Source: Pantoea sp. BAV 3049 (GTDB lineage: Bacteria; Pseudomonadota; Gammaproteobacteria; Enterobacterales; Enterobacteriaceae). From it: a stretch of 64,000 nt of DNA. Location: assembly GCF_009765445.1 (NCBI RefSeq), contig NZ_WHOY01000031.1:3510168-3574167 (forward strand), written 5' to 3'. The position numbers and the translations under genes were made by a program. The first letter of the stretch is position 1. The number at the start of each line of letters is the position of its first letter. Under the pieces are notes generated by a model. It had not been told where the DNA came from, did no database searches, and was given only the letters and a program-made list of their open reading frames with translations. This document shows, piece by piece, positions 35,177-43,191 of this stretch.

Positions 35177-35575
35177 GTGTCTGTCTTCTCTTCTCTGACA
35201 GAAATTCCAGCCCATGGCGGAAGGGAGTACGATTATGACACCAGGATTGGTAAAAACTTAGGTAATACACTTCCTGGCGATGATCCTAAATTTATTGGAC
35301 GCGGCGTACTCCATCTTACAGGACGTGATAATTACGATAAATTCGGCAAGAAATTCGGTAAAGATTACGTTAGCAATCCTGAGAGTTTAGCTAACAACCC
35401 CTATACTGCCGTGAAAGCTGCCTGTTTCTTCTGGAATTCAAGAAACCTTAACAGACTGGCTGATAATGATCATATAAGAAGTGTGACCTTAGTAGTTAAT
35501 AGTGGTTTTAATGGTTATGAAGAAAGAAAATTGGCTCTAAAAAAAGCGAAACAAGTCCTTGGAGGATTCCAGTGA
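35177..35575 (+). pseudogene. Truncated GH19 chitinase/endolysin-like gene
   Basis: A 132-residue reading frame from GTG at 35177. From about residue 28 it matches the middle and end of the GH19 fold: LGNTLPGDDPKFIGRGVLHLTGRDNY is the family signature, followed by PYTAVKAACFFWNSRNLNRLAD. The N-terminal half with the catalytic Glu (HESGG-type motif) is missing, so it should be inactive unless joined to another domain. GH19 enzymes cut chitin or peptidoglycan. Base use is much more AT-rich than the hrp genes on either side. The next gene starts inside its stop, as a toxin/immunity pair would. Confidence 0.75.
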
Positions 35576-35916
35576 AAAAAATAAAATTAACAGCATTAGT
35601 AATTTCAATCCTGACATTACTCCCTTTATCTGTTCATGCTTCATCAGGCAAGTCATCTTTGCAATGCAAAAAAGAGGCACTTGTCGAAGCAAAAAAACTC
35701 TTGTCATTTTATCGTGATAATGACGAGCGAATTGTTATCGATGACGACGTCACCCCATTAACAAAAATAAAAAACCCTGAAAATAAAAAACAAATTTTTG
35801 ATGTACTTGAGGTCTGGGGAAACATATATAAAGGAAAATACCGAATGCGTTTTTTATACTACCCTGACGACTGTCTGTTAATGGGTGAAGAAATTCTTGA
35901 ATATGCTAATTTGTAA
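35572..35916 (+). CDS. Secreted protein coupled to the GH19 fragment, possible immunity protein
   Basis: A 114-residue protein with a signal peptide (MKKIKLTALVISILTLLPLSVHAS) and two Cys in the mature part, so it would be periplasmic with a possible disulphide. The GTG start overlaps the GH19 stop by four bases. In type VI and related systems, peptidoglycan-cutting GH19 effectors are paired with such periplasmic inhibitors. That role here is inference. It is AT-rich and converges on hrcU. Confidence 0.55.
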   Translation: MKKIKLTALVISILTLLPLSVHASSGKSSLQCKKEALVEAKKLLSFYRDNDERIVIDDDVTPLTKIKNPENKKQIFDVLEVWGNIYKGKYRMRFLYYPDDCLLMGEEILEYANL

Positions 35917-35948
35917 GTTGAAAGGCACCGTTCAGCTCTGATAAAGCA

Positions 35949-37034
35949 TCACTCCTCAATATCCAGCACCTCATCGATCTGCTGATCTTCGATCTCTTTC
36001 AGCAGGCGATACACCTGGGCCACGGCCTTCAGCGTTTCGCGAGGGATATAGTCGCCCTCCTCCACGGTACGGAACAGCGTTCGGGTCAGCCAGACAAAGC
36101 GGATCACCGGCATATTTCGGGTTTTGGCTTCTTCAATAATATCCTGCGCTTCATAACCCTCGGCTTTAAACAGCAGGCGCGGCAGCGGTGTTTCTCCTGC
36201 GCGATAATAAAGGCCGACGGCGAAATGGGTCGGGTTAATCAGCACCATATCGGCCTCTTCCACCGCCACCTCACGTCGCGGCTTAGGCGCTTCGTTAAGG
36301 ATCTGCTGCGACATCGATTTGCGGTGCCCTTTCATATGCGGGTCACCTTCGCTCTGCTTGAATTCGTTGCGGATATCTTCATGGCTCATCCGCTGTTGTT
36401 TAAGGAAGAAATACTTCTGCAGTCCGAAGTCCAGCACGCTCATCACCAGCAGCAGCGCCAGCGTTTCACGCACGATCTTCTTGAAAAGTGCCAACACCGA
36501 CAGCCAGAAACCGTTCAGATCATCGCCATAAGCCAGCTGTGCCAACGGCCCCAAATCCGGTTTAATTGCCAGATAGAAAATCACTCCAATCGCAATGGCC
36601 TTCAGCACGCTGGTCAGCAGCGTGGTCAGCTGTTTGGCAGAAAACATATTCTTCAGATGGCCAACCGGGTTGATCGCATCAAACTTCGGCTCCAGCGCCT
36701 CGGTGGCAAACAGCGGGCCGAACTGGATCCAGCCGCCGAGGATCCTCAGCAGAAAAATCAGCGCACAGACGATACCGCAGAAATAGAGCAGTACCATCAG
36801 ACCGTCCATTGCCACTTCCTGCATCGCGTGACCAAAGGGATCGTGGAGCCGTCCGAGCGGTAACATCACCATCGCCTCAAGACGCTGCATCCCACCCCCG
36901 ACCAGCGCAAAAATCGTCTCCATCACGCCGATGCAAATCAGCAGCTTCGGGATATCCGGCGTCTGCCCTACCTGCCCCTTCTTTCGCGACTCCTTCAGCT
37001 TATGGGGCGTGGCATTTTCCGTTTTTTCTGCCAT
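35949..37034 (-). CDS. hrcU: HrcU, T3SS export-gate protein and substrate switch
   Basis: A 361-residue SctU/FlhB-family protein: four membrane helices in the first 200 residues, then a cytoplasmic domain with the self-cleaving NPTH motif (VLINPTHFAVGLYY, about residue 265). Cleavage and contact with HrpP switch export from pilin to effectors. It is the last gene of the hrpJ operon and meets hrcT in a TAATG overlap. Confidence 0.96.
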   Translation of the reverse strand: MAEKTENATPHKLKESRKKGQVGQTPDIPKLLICIGVMETIFALVGGGMQRLEAMVMLPLGRLHDPFGHAMQEVAMDGLMVLLYFCGIVCALIFLLRILGGWIQFGPLFATEALEPKFDAINPVGHLKNMFSAKQLTTLLTSVLKAIAIGVIFYLAIKPDLGPLAQLAYGDDLNGFWLSVLALFKKIVRETLALLLVMSVLDFGLQKYFFLKQQRMSHEDIRNEFKQSEGDPHMKGHRKSMSQQILNEAPKPRREVAVEEADMVLINPTHFAVGLYYRAGETPLPRLLFKAEGYEAQDIIEEAKTRNMPVIRFVWLTRTLFRTVEEGDYIPRETLKAVAQVYRLLKEIEDQQIDEVLDIEE

Positions 37035-37837
37035 TACTTCCCTCCTTTGCCCAGCATATCGGCAAGATGGGGGATCAGATCTTTTAGCTCGAACAGCCGT
37101 TCACCACCGACGTAGTTCAGGATCGGCAGATACAGCACGAAGAACAGCATCCCCAGCAGGCATTTGGCAGGCATCGCCAGCACCGTGGCCTGCAGCTGAG
37201 GGCTGTAAATACTGAGGATGCCAACGCTGAAATCCACCAGCAACAGCAGTGCCACCAGCGGCCCGGCGTACAACACCATATGTATAAACACGCTGCCCAG
37301 CATATCCAGATAGACTTTAAATCCGGCTTCACCCGGGAACGGCAGCCACTGCATCGCGGGCCAGAGCCGGTAGCTGTCCCAGACAATCTGGGTCAGCGTC
37401 GACAGCCCCAGCCCCACCACCAGCAGCAGAATGATCGACTGCTGCATCAGAAAACCGAGCGGCGTGGCATCCGGCCCCAATTGCGGGTTGAGCTGGCCGC
37501 CCATCAGCGCCCCGCGCTGGTTATCAAACAGCGCACCCACGGACTCAAACATCCAGAACGGCATCGCCATCAGCAGGCCAATCATCACGCCGATAATCAC
37601 CTCTTTCAGCGCCAGCGCCGCCAGCAAAAACAGCGACGGATCTTCAAGCGCCAGCTGCTGCTGGATCATCGGAGTGGGAAACAGCGCCAGCGCCAGCACT
37701 ATCGCCGAGCGCAGGCCGCCTTTAATGGCATTGAAGGAGAAAACCGGCGACAGCAGCAGGCAGGGGAAAATGCGCGCCATCGCGAGGGTGACGGCAAGGA
37801 TAAAATGATAGCCATCGAAGAGGACGTTGTTCCACAT
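37034..37837 (-). CDS. hrcT: HrcT, T3SS export-gate membrane protein
   Basis: A 267-residue SctT/FliR-family protein, hydrophobic throughout (six or more helices), with the family region FESVGALFDNQRGALMGGQLNP. It forms the HrcR-HrcS-HrcT entry pore. The gene ends in a one-base overlap with hrcU and begins two bases after hrcS. Confidence 0.95.
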   Translation of the reverse strand: MWNNVLFDGYHFILAVTLAMARIFPCLLLSPVFSFNAIKGGLRSAIVLALALFPTPMIQQQLALEDPSLFLLAALALKEVIIGVMIGLLMAMPFWMFESVGALFDNQRGALMGGQLNPQLGPDATPLGFLMQQSIILLLVVGLGLSTLTQIVWDSYRLWPAMQWLPFPGEAGFKVYLDMLGSVFIHMVLYAGPLVALLLLVDFSVGILSIYSPQLQATVLAMPAKCLLGMLFFVLYLPILNYVGGERLFELKDLIPHLADMLGKGGK

Positions 37838-37838
37838 A

Positions 37839-38099
37839 TCAGTACTTCACGTTCGGCATCATGGCAAAGGCGCTCTGCGCCAGCTCGATCAGCTCCACGC
37901 CGATCCAGCGTCCGGTTAATGCCAGCGCCACTCCCACAGCCACCAGTTTGATGGCGAATGGCAGCGTCTGATCCTGCAACTGCATCACCGCCTGCAGAAG
38001 CGAGACGATAACGCCGACGATCACCGCCACGATTAAGGGCGGTGCAGAAAGGAGCACCACCAGCAGCATTGCCTGACGAAACAGGGTCAGAATATCCAT
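37839..38099 (-). CDS. hrcS: HrcS, T3SS export-gate membrane protein
   Basis: An 86-residue SctS/FliQ-family protein with two membrane helices (AMLLVVLLSAPPLIVAVIVG and LVAVGVALALTGRWIGVELI) and the conserved QDQTLPFAIK between them. The start at 38099 removes an in-frame extension that overlaps hrcR. Confidence 0.95.
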   Translation of the reverse strand: MDILTLFRQAMLLVVLLSAPPLIVAVIVGVIVSLLQAVMQLQDQTLPFAIKLVAVGVALALTGRWIGVELIELAQSAFAMMPNVKY

Positions 38100-38109
38100 C
38101 GACGGCCCC

Positions 38110-38763
38110 TCACAGATAGCTGTAGAACAGGCCATCGAGCAGCCGTGTCCAGCCGCTGACCAGCACAAACAGCAGGATTTTCAGCGGCAGCGAGATAGTC
38201 ATTGGCGACACCATCTGCATCCCCAGCGCCAGCAGCACGTTAGAGACAATCAGATCCACCACGATAAATGGAATGAAAATCAGGAAGCCAATTTTGAAGC
38301 CGTTCTGCAGCTCTGACAGCACAAATGAAGGGATCAGCAGCAGCGGGCTGTCGTGCTGGATGGTGTCGGCCATCTCTTTTGGCCACATGCGCTGGGCATT
38401 TTCCTGCAGATGGGTGAGGATGTCCGGATCGGTATTTTTCACCATAAAGCGCTTTAGCGGCTCAACGCCATTGCTGACCGTGTACTCCAGCCGCTCAGCA
38501 GACTGACTGTCAATCGGCACCGTTTTTACCCGCTGGCTCATCTCATTAAACACCGGCGCCATTACAAACAGTGAAGCCGCCAGCGCAATGCCATAAATCG
38601 CCATATTGGGCGGGACTTGCTGAACCCCCATGGCGTTGCGGGTCAGCATCAATACCATGGAAATCTTCAGGAAGCAGGTGCAGACAATCATCAGAATCGG
38701 CACCAGCGATAAGGCCCCCAGAAACAGGGCCAGGGTCATCGGGTTCAGCGACAGGGAATCCAT
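38110..38763 (-). CDS. hrcR: HrcR, T3SS export-gate membrane protein
   Basis: A 217-residue SctR/FliP-family protein: two N-terminal helices, the conserved [23 protein letters not shown], a periplasmic part, and two C-terminal helices ([22 protein letters not shown]). Part of the HrcRST pore. It follows hrcQ by four bases. Confidence 0.96.
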   Translation of the reverse strand: MDSLSLNPMTLALFLGALSLVPILMIVCTCFLKISMVLMLTRNAMGVQQVPPNMAIYGIALAASLFVMAPVFNEMSQRVKTVPIDSQSAERLEYTVSNGVEPLKRFMVKNTDPDILTHLQENAQRMWPKEMADTIQHDSPLLLIPSFVLSELQNGFKIGFLIFIPFIVVDLIVSNVLLALGMQMVSPMTISLPLKILLFVLVSGWTRLLDGLFYSYL

Positions 38764-38767
38764 ACGG

Positions 38768-39817
38768 CTACCAGGTGCCCCCGTTCAGCGGGTTCTTGCT
38801 GCCCGGCAGCACGTGAGTAATTTGTAGGCCCAGCTTCCCTTCCACATCCACCAGCTCCCCTTTAGCCAGCGGATAATCACCGTGGCAGAGGATCGCTTCC
38901 CCCGGGGTGACGTTCTCAATCATCACCATTGCGCCAGGGCTGAGCGTCGTAAGCTCGCCCAGGGTAAGTTTGAGCTGGCCACAACGAACCGACAGGGACA
39001 GCGGCAGCGGGGCAAAATCAGTCGCCTCAGTGACCGGCTCAGCGTCCCAGTGGGACTCGGGGTGGTTCTGGTGTTCGTGCTCAAACTCGTCAGGGGTCAG
39101 GGTCACGTTACGTTTCTCCATCTCGGTAAGATAAAAATGGGCCATCGTGCCAGGCTGCATCTGCAATTCCCCCTGTAACAGACGGGTGCCGCAGCGAACC
39201 ACACCGCGCCCCTCAGGGGTAAAATACAGCTGCGGAGGCAGCAGGAGATCCCCGCGTCGCAGGGACTGCAACTCCGCTGGCGACAGCACTAAGTCGCCGA
39301 TAATCATCGGCAAAGTAAGCGTCATGCTTTCCGGTAACGGCATTACGTCCTGTTGCCATCCGGATTTTTTCAGAAGCGATGACAAACACCGGGCGGAGAG
39401 AACCAACAGGCTCTGCGCGCGCTGCATGCCCCACCCCACATTCAGCCTGAGCAGGAACTCGCCTGTCTCAACGTTCTCCTGCTCAGGGCTTAAGTGGCCG
39501 AACAGCGTAAGAAGTTCGGCAGAAAGTTGCTGATGCCACCACGGCCAGTACCAGTCCTGTTCAGGAGCCTGCTCCGCATGGGCAAAAGTCGGGCAATCGG
39601 ACATCAGTGACAGCACCGGCTGCGCGTCCGAAAACTGCAGCATTCCCGCATCGCAGCGCCAGTGGCTCATCTCCGCAACCTGGCAATCATCGGCCAGCGT
39701 CAGCCGCAAAACGCCAGGTTCGCCCGCCAGCGTAAAGGGATAGAGAAGCCCTGCGCCGATGCGCTGACGCAGTTGTGCCTCCTGCTGGCTGACCAGCCGG
39801 AAATTTAAGGCGTTCAT
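38768..39817 (-). CDS. hrcQ: HrcQ, T3SS C-ring/sorting-platform protein
   Basis: A 349-residue protein with two SpoA domains in the C-terminal half (about residues 150-225 and 275-345; [22 protein letters not shown] then [21 protein letters not shown]). It forms the cytoplasmic ring that recruits HrcN and substrates. It is one full-length gene, as in Erwinia, unlike the split hrcQa/hrcQb of P. syringae. It overlaps hrpP by four bases. Confidence 0.94.
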   Translation of the reverse strand: MNALNFRLVSQQEAQLRQRIGAGLLYPFTLAGEPGVLRLTLADDCQVAEMSHWRCDAGMLQFSDAQPVLSLMSDCPTFAHAEQAPEQDWYWPWWHQQLSAELLTLFGHLSPEQENVETGEFLLRLNVGWGMQRAQSLLVLSARCLSSLLKKSGWQQDVMPLPESMTLTLPMIIGDLVLSPAELQSLRRGDLLLPPQLYFTPEGRGVVRCGTRLLQGELQMQPGTMAHFYLTEMEKRNVTLTPDEFEHEHQNHPESHWDAEPVTEATDFAPLPLSLSVRCGQLKLTLGELTTLSPGAMVMIENVTPGEAILCHGDYPLAKGELVDVEGKLGLQITHVLPGSKNPLNGGTW

Positions 39818-40479
39818 GAGTCCGGCTCCTGACGTTCACCCTGTTCACGACGTTCAAAACGCAGGCGCACCCGGCAGGCCATTCTCTGCCTCAGCGAGAA
39901 GCGGCAGCGTTCCTGATGGGGCAGCAGCGCCTGCCAGGCAGCAGGCTGCAGATGCAGGGCAATATCCCAGCCGCCAGCAGGCAGGGCGGACATCCACGCA
40001 TCAACATGGCCCAACTTCGGCAGGATTAGCGTCAGCTGCATTTCCCCCGGTGGCTGAGAACTCATCGCGTCTGCCAGCGCCGGTTCAATCTCCTGCCACA
40101 TCGCCATCGCCGGAGGGGCGCTACCGACACTCTCCTCCAGTTGAGAGAAACCCTGCTGTTGATCGGAGCCTGCATCGTTGAAAGCCAGCAGCGGACTCAT
40201 CACGTCGTCGCTGTCCAGCAGCGAACTGAACAGGTCATCTTCCTCGCGCGTTGGGCGGCGGGGTTCAAAACGGGGAGAAGTGTTAGTGATAGCCGCAGCA
40301 GGCCGGGTACGGTCGGGCTGCGGAGGCAACGCTCCACGGTTATCACGGTTTCGCGCATCACGCGCCTGCAAAAACTGGCTGCGGGCATGCCGTTGGGTAT
40401 CGCGTTTTTGCTGCGTCTGCCGCTCGGTAGCCTGCTGGAGCTGATGCTGCAGCGCCGCCTGAGAGAGATTACGGATCAT
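39814..40479 (-). CDS. hrpP: HrpP, needle/pilus-length and substrate-switch protein
   Basis: A 221-residue protein: a Gln/Arg-rich N-terminus (ALQHQLQQATERQTQQKRDTQ), a low-complexity middle, and a C-terminal globular domain (about residues 130-215) with the FliK/SctP-like pattern MQLTLILPKLGHVDAWM. HrpP acts with HrcU in switching substrates. It overlaps hrpO and hrcQ by four bases each. Confidence 0.87.
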   Translation of the reverse strand: MIRNLSQAALQHQLQQATERQTQQKRDTQRHARSQFLQARDARNRDNRGALPPQPDRTRPAAAITNTSPRFEPRRPTREEDDLFSSLLDSDDVMSPLLAFNDAGSDQQQGFSQLEESVGSAPPAMAMWQEIEPALADAMSSQPPGEMQLTLILPKLGHVDAWMSALPAGGWDIALHLQPAAWQALLPHQERCRFSLRQRMACRVRLRFERREQGERQEPDS

Positions 40480-40940
40480 CCGGCAATCTCCTGTTGCTGT
40501 AGCAGATAGTTAAGCTTCTCCATTTCACGCAGGCGCAGGCGCGTTTCCTGCTGCGCCTGTTCTACCCGCTGCAACTGCTCGCTGCGGGCCAGGGCCAGCT
40601 GATGCAGACTGAGGCGTTCGTCATCCACCTGCTGCTGTGCGTGCTGCTCCTGCTCCAGCGCGCGCTCAAGACGATATTTCGCCTGCTGCACGCCACAGTT
40701 TTTCTGCACAAACGCCTGACGCAGCTGCTGGTATTCCCCCTGGCGTTCCTCCAGCCTTTGCTCTGTCTCTGTGGTTTTTTCAACAACCTTCCGCAGAGCC
40801 TGCTCCTGCTCTCTCTGCTGCCGCTCACTGCGGCTGAGGCGCTGGCGGCGGATTGGTAACAGCAGGTTCAGCGTTCGCTGCAGTTCAGCCGCGGCGGCAT
40901 CAGTGTCGGTTTCAGGTTCAGGATTACTATGACGGCGCAT
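40476..40940 (-). CDS. hrpO: HrpO, T3SS ATPase central stalk (SctO)
   Basis: A 154-residue, nearly all-helical protein rich in Gln, Arg and Glu (RQRLSRSERQQREQEQALRKV and later EQEQHAQQQVDDERLSLHQ), a long antiparallel coiled coil as in YscO/FliJ. It sits between the ATPase HrcN and the export gate. It overlaps the 3' end of hrcN by 14 bases. Confidence 0.9.
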   Translation of the reverse strand: MRRHSNPEPETDTDAAAAELQRTLNLLLPIRRQRLSRSERQQREQEQALRKVVEKTTETEQRLEERQGEYQQLRQAFVQKNCGVQQAKYRLERALEQEQHAQQQVDDERLSLHQLALARSEQLQRVEQAQQETRLRLREMEKLNYLLQQQEIAG

Positions 40941-42285
40941 AACGGCTCACCTCTGACAGTTGAAAACAGGTCTGGTCAAAACCGGACGGATCGCGCATTG
41001 CCTGCTGCAGATAGCCATTGATCGCCCCCTGAGCCTCCACGGCCGCATCGGTCAGGCTGTCGTTGCCCGGCTGGTATTCTCCCAGGCGGATCAGCATTTC
41101 CACCTGCTGCCAGGCCGACATCAGCCGGCGGATTGCGGTCGCCTCGCTCACCTGCTGCCGCGCCACCACGCTGCTCATGGTACGGCTGAGGCTGGCGAGA
41201 ATATCAATGGCGGGATAATGGCCCCGCTCCGCCAGTTTGCGGGTCAGCACAATGTGGCCGTCGATCAGCGATCGCACCTCATCGGCGACCGGATCGTTCA
41301 TGGAATCCTGCTCAATCAGCACCGAATAGAGCGCGGTGATGGCCCCGGTGGAAGTCTGCCCGGCCCGCTCCAACAGCGTGGGAAGCAAGGTATAGACTGA
41401 GGGAGGCAGACCGCCACGGCCCGGAGGTTCACCCAGAGCCAGGCCAATCTCACGCTGGGCACGGGCAAAACGGGTCAGAGAATCGAGGATCAGCAGCACG
41501 CTTTTCCCCTGGTCCCGGAAGGCTTCCGCAATTGCCGTGGCGGTGAAGGCGGCGCGGGCACGCTCCATACTGCTGCGGTCTGACGTGGCGCAGAGCAGCA
41601 CGGTACGACTGCGCAGTTCGCTATCCAGCTCGTGGTCGAGGAATTCACGCAGCTCGCGGCCACGTTCGCCAATCAGCCCGAAAACAATCACATCGCAGGG
41701 CGTATTACGCGCCAGTTCAGCCAGCAGGGTAGTTTTGCCGCAGCCTGCTCCGGCGAAAATCCCCACGCGCTGCCCCACGCCCAGGGTAAGCAGACCATCA
41801 ATCGCTCGCATGCCGGTTGGCAGCGGCGTGTCGATCCTCGGTCGCTCGGTTGGCGGCGGCGCATCTCCCAGCACCGGTTTAGCGCCCGTTTCGCCAGGCT
41901 GAGCAAACGCACTGACGCTGCCCTCTTCAATCGGCCGACCAAATCCATCCAGCACACTGCCCAGCAGCTGGTCAGACACGCGAATACTGTGAGGGAGATA
42001 GAGTGGCGTGACTCGTGCCCCCTGGGCGATACCGTCCAGCTGCCCCAGAGCAGAAAGCAAAGTGTGCTGAGGATTAAACCCCACCACTTCCGCCAGCACG
42101 CGGGTATTGTTTTTTCCTTCGATACGGCACAGATCGCCGATGCGCGCGCGCGGCAGGCTGCTTTCCAGCAAAATGCCGCTGATGCCGGTAATGCGACCAT
42201 AAATCTCCACCGGCGCAAAGCGGGCCAGGCGCTGCTGATGCTGAGCAAACCAGTCGTCAAGCTGAGCGGTCAGGGCCTGCATCAC
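40927..42285 (-). CDS. hrcN: HrcN, T3SS ATPase
   Basis: A 452-residue F1-type ATPase: Walker A GIFAGAGCGKTTLL (about residues 168-181), GLIGERGRELREF, Walker B SVLLILDSLTRFARAQREIG, and the type III ATPase signature region PPSVYTLLPTLLERAG. It unfolds and strips chaperones from substrates at the cytoplasmic face. It overlaps hrpQ by four bases. Confidence 0.97.
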   Translation of the reverse strand: MMQALTAQLDDWFAQHQQRLARFAPVEIYGRITGISGILLESSLPRARIGDLCRIEGKNNTRVLAEVVGFNPQHTLLSALGQLDGIAQGARVTPLYLPHSIRVSDQLLGSVLDGFGRPIEEGSVSAFAQPGETGAKPVLGDAPPPTERPRIDTPLPTGMRAIDGLLTLGVGQRVGIFAGAGCGKTTLLAELARNTPCDVIVFGLIGERGRELREFLDHELDSELRSRTVLLCATSDRSSMERARAAFTATAIAEAFRDQGKSVLLILDSLTRFARAQREIGLALGEPPGRGGLPPSVYTLLPTLLERAGQTSTGAITALYSVLIEQDSMNDPVADEVRSLIDGHIVLTRKLAERGHYPAIDILASLSRTMSSVVARQQVSEATAIRRLMSAWQQVEMLIRLGEYQPGNDSLTDAAVEAQGAINGYLQQAMRDPSGFDQTCFQLSEVSRYAPS

Positions 42286-43181
42286 CAGTTCACCTTAATG
42301 TGTTCACGTCCGGCAAACTCCACCTCGCTGGAGGTGATGGCAACCAGCCGCAGTTCATCAACCTGATCGCCAATAAACAAGCGCTCACCGGCATCGGTCA
42401 CCACATTGGCCCGCTTGCCGGTGGTAATTTGTACGATACGGAACGGCAGTTTGGCATTGCGCGCACGGGTGTTGTTCACCAGCTTAGGCATTACGCTGTA
42501 CTGCGTCTGGAAGCGCACCAGCATTCGTTCAAGAATTTGCAACTGGTCTTTATTCAGCTCGCCATTCAGGATCATCCGCCCTTTATCCATGTCGATTTTC
42601 ACGCCCGGTGTCAGCCCACGGTCGCGCAGCATCGCCACCAGCGGCGGGCGTACTTCCTGCAATGTCTCCAGCACTTTGCGGTTCGAACCTGTTGTAGAGG
42701 TCTGGGCCACGGTGGGTTGCAGGATCCAACTGATAATGGTGAAGCTCAGCAACAGGATCAGGCTGACGGACAACACCTGAACGCCACGGGAGAAAGTACG
42801 CGAAGGGGCTGGTGTGGCTGTGACGGCTGGAGCGGCCTGAACCGGAGCGGGTTTTGGGGGTTCGGGAGCCGCCTGCATCTCTTCCCACGGCAGTTCAGCA
42901 GGGACCAGACTCAGCCAGATATCGCCCAGTGCAAAAGGCCGATCCGGCTCCAGCGGATCCAACAGCTCCTGCTCTTCTCCGGCAGCAGTCAGAAGCTTGC
43001 CCTCCATCGCCTGGAGCTGCCAGCGCTGCTCTGCAAACAGCAGCGTGGCGTGATGTGCAGCCACTCCCGCATCGGTCAGCAGCAGATCCGCATCGTCAGC
43101 CTGGCCCAGCGTCCACTGGCCGCCGCTGACGGGTAAAGCCGCTCCCTGATGGCGGCCGCTCAGCACTCGTAGCTCAAACAT
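42282..43181 (-). CDS. hrpQ: HrpQ, T3SS inner-membrane ring protein (SctD)
   Basis: A 299-residue protein: N-terminal FHA-like domain (MFELRVLSGRHQGAALPVSG to about residue 95), a Pro/Ala linker, one membrane helix at about 131-150 (VLSVSLILLLSFTIISWIL), and a periplasmic ring-building part. This is the SctD/YscD layout; SctD forms the inner ring with HrcJ. AAGGAG 6 bases before 43181 sets the start and excludes a 20-codon extension overlapping hrcV. Confidence 0.93.
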   Translation of the reverse strand: MFELRVLSGRHQGAALPVSGGQWTLGQADDADLLLTDAGVAAHHATLLFAEQRWQLQAMEGKLLTAAGEEQELLDPLEPDRPFALGDIWLSLVPAELPWEEMQAAPEPPKPAPVQAAPAVTATPAPSRTFSRGVQVLSVSLILLLSFTIISWILQPTVAQTSTTGSNRKVLETLQEVRPPLVAMLRDRGLTPGVKIDMDKGRMILNGELNKDQLQILERMLVRFQTQYSVMPKLVNNTRARNAKLPFRIVQITTGKRANVVTDAGERLFIGDQVDELRLVAITSSEVEFAGREHIKVNW

Positions 43182-43191
43182 AACCCACTCC

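Noticed and set aside
39814-40940. hrpO and hrpP as low-complexity junk frames
   Set aside because: Four-base overlaps with neighbours, typical lengths and the coiled-coil and FliK-like patterns fit the SctO and SctP proteins expected between hrcN and hrcQ.
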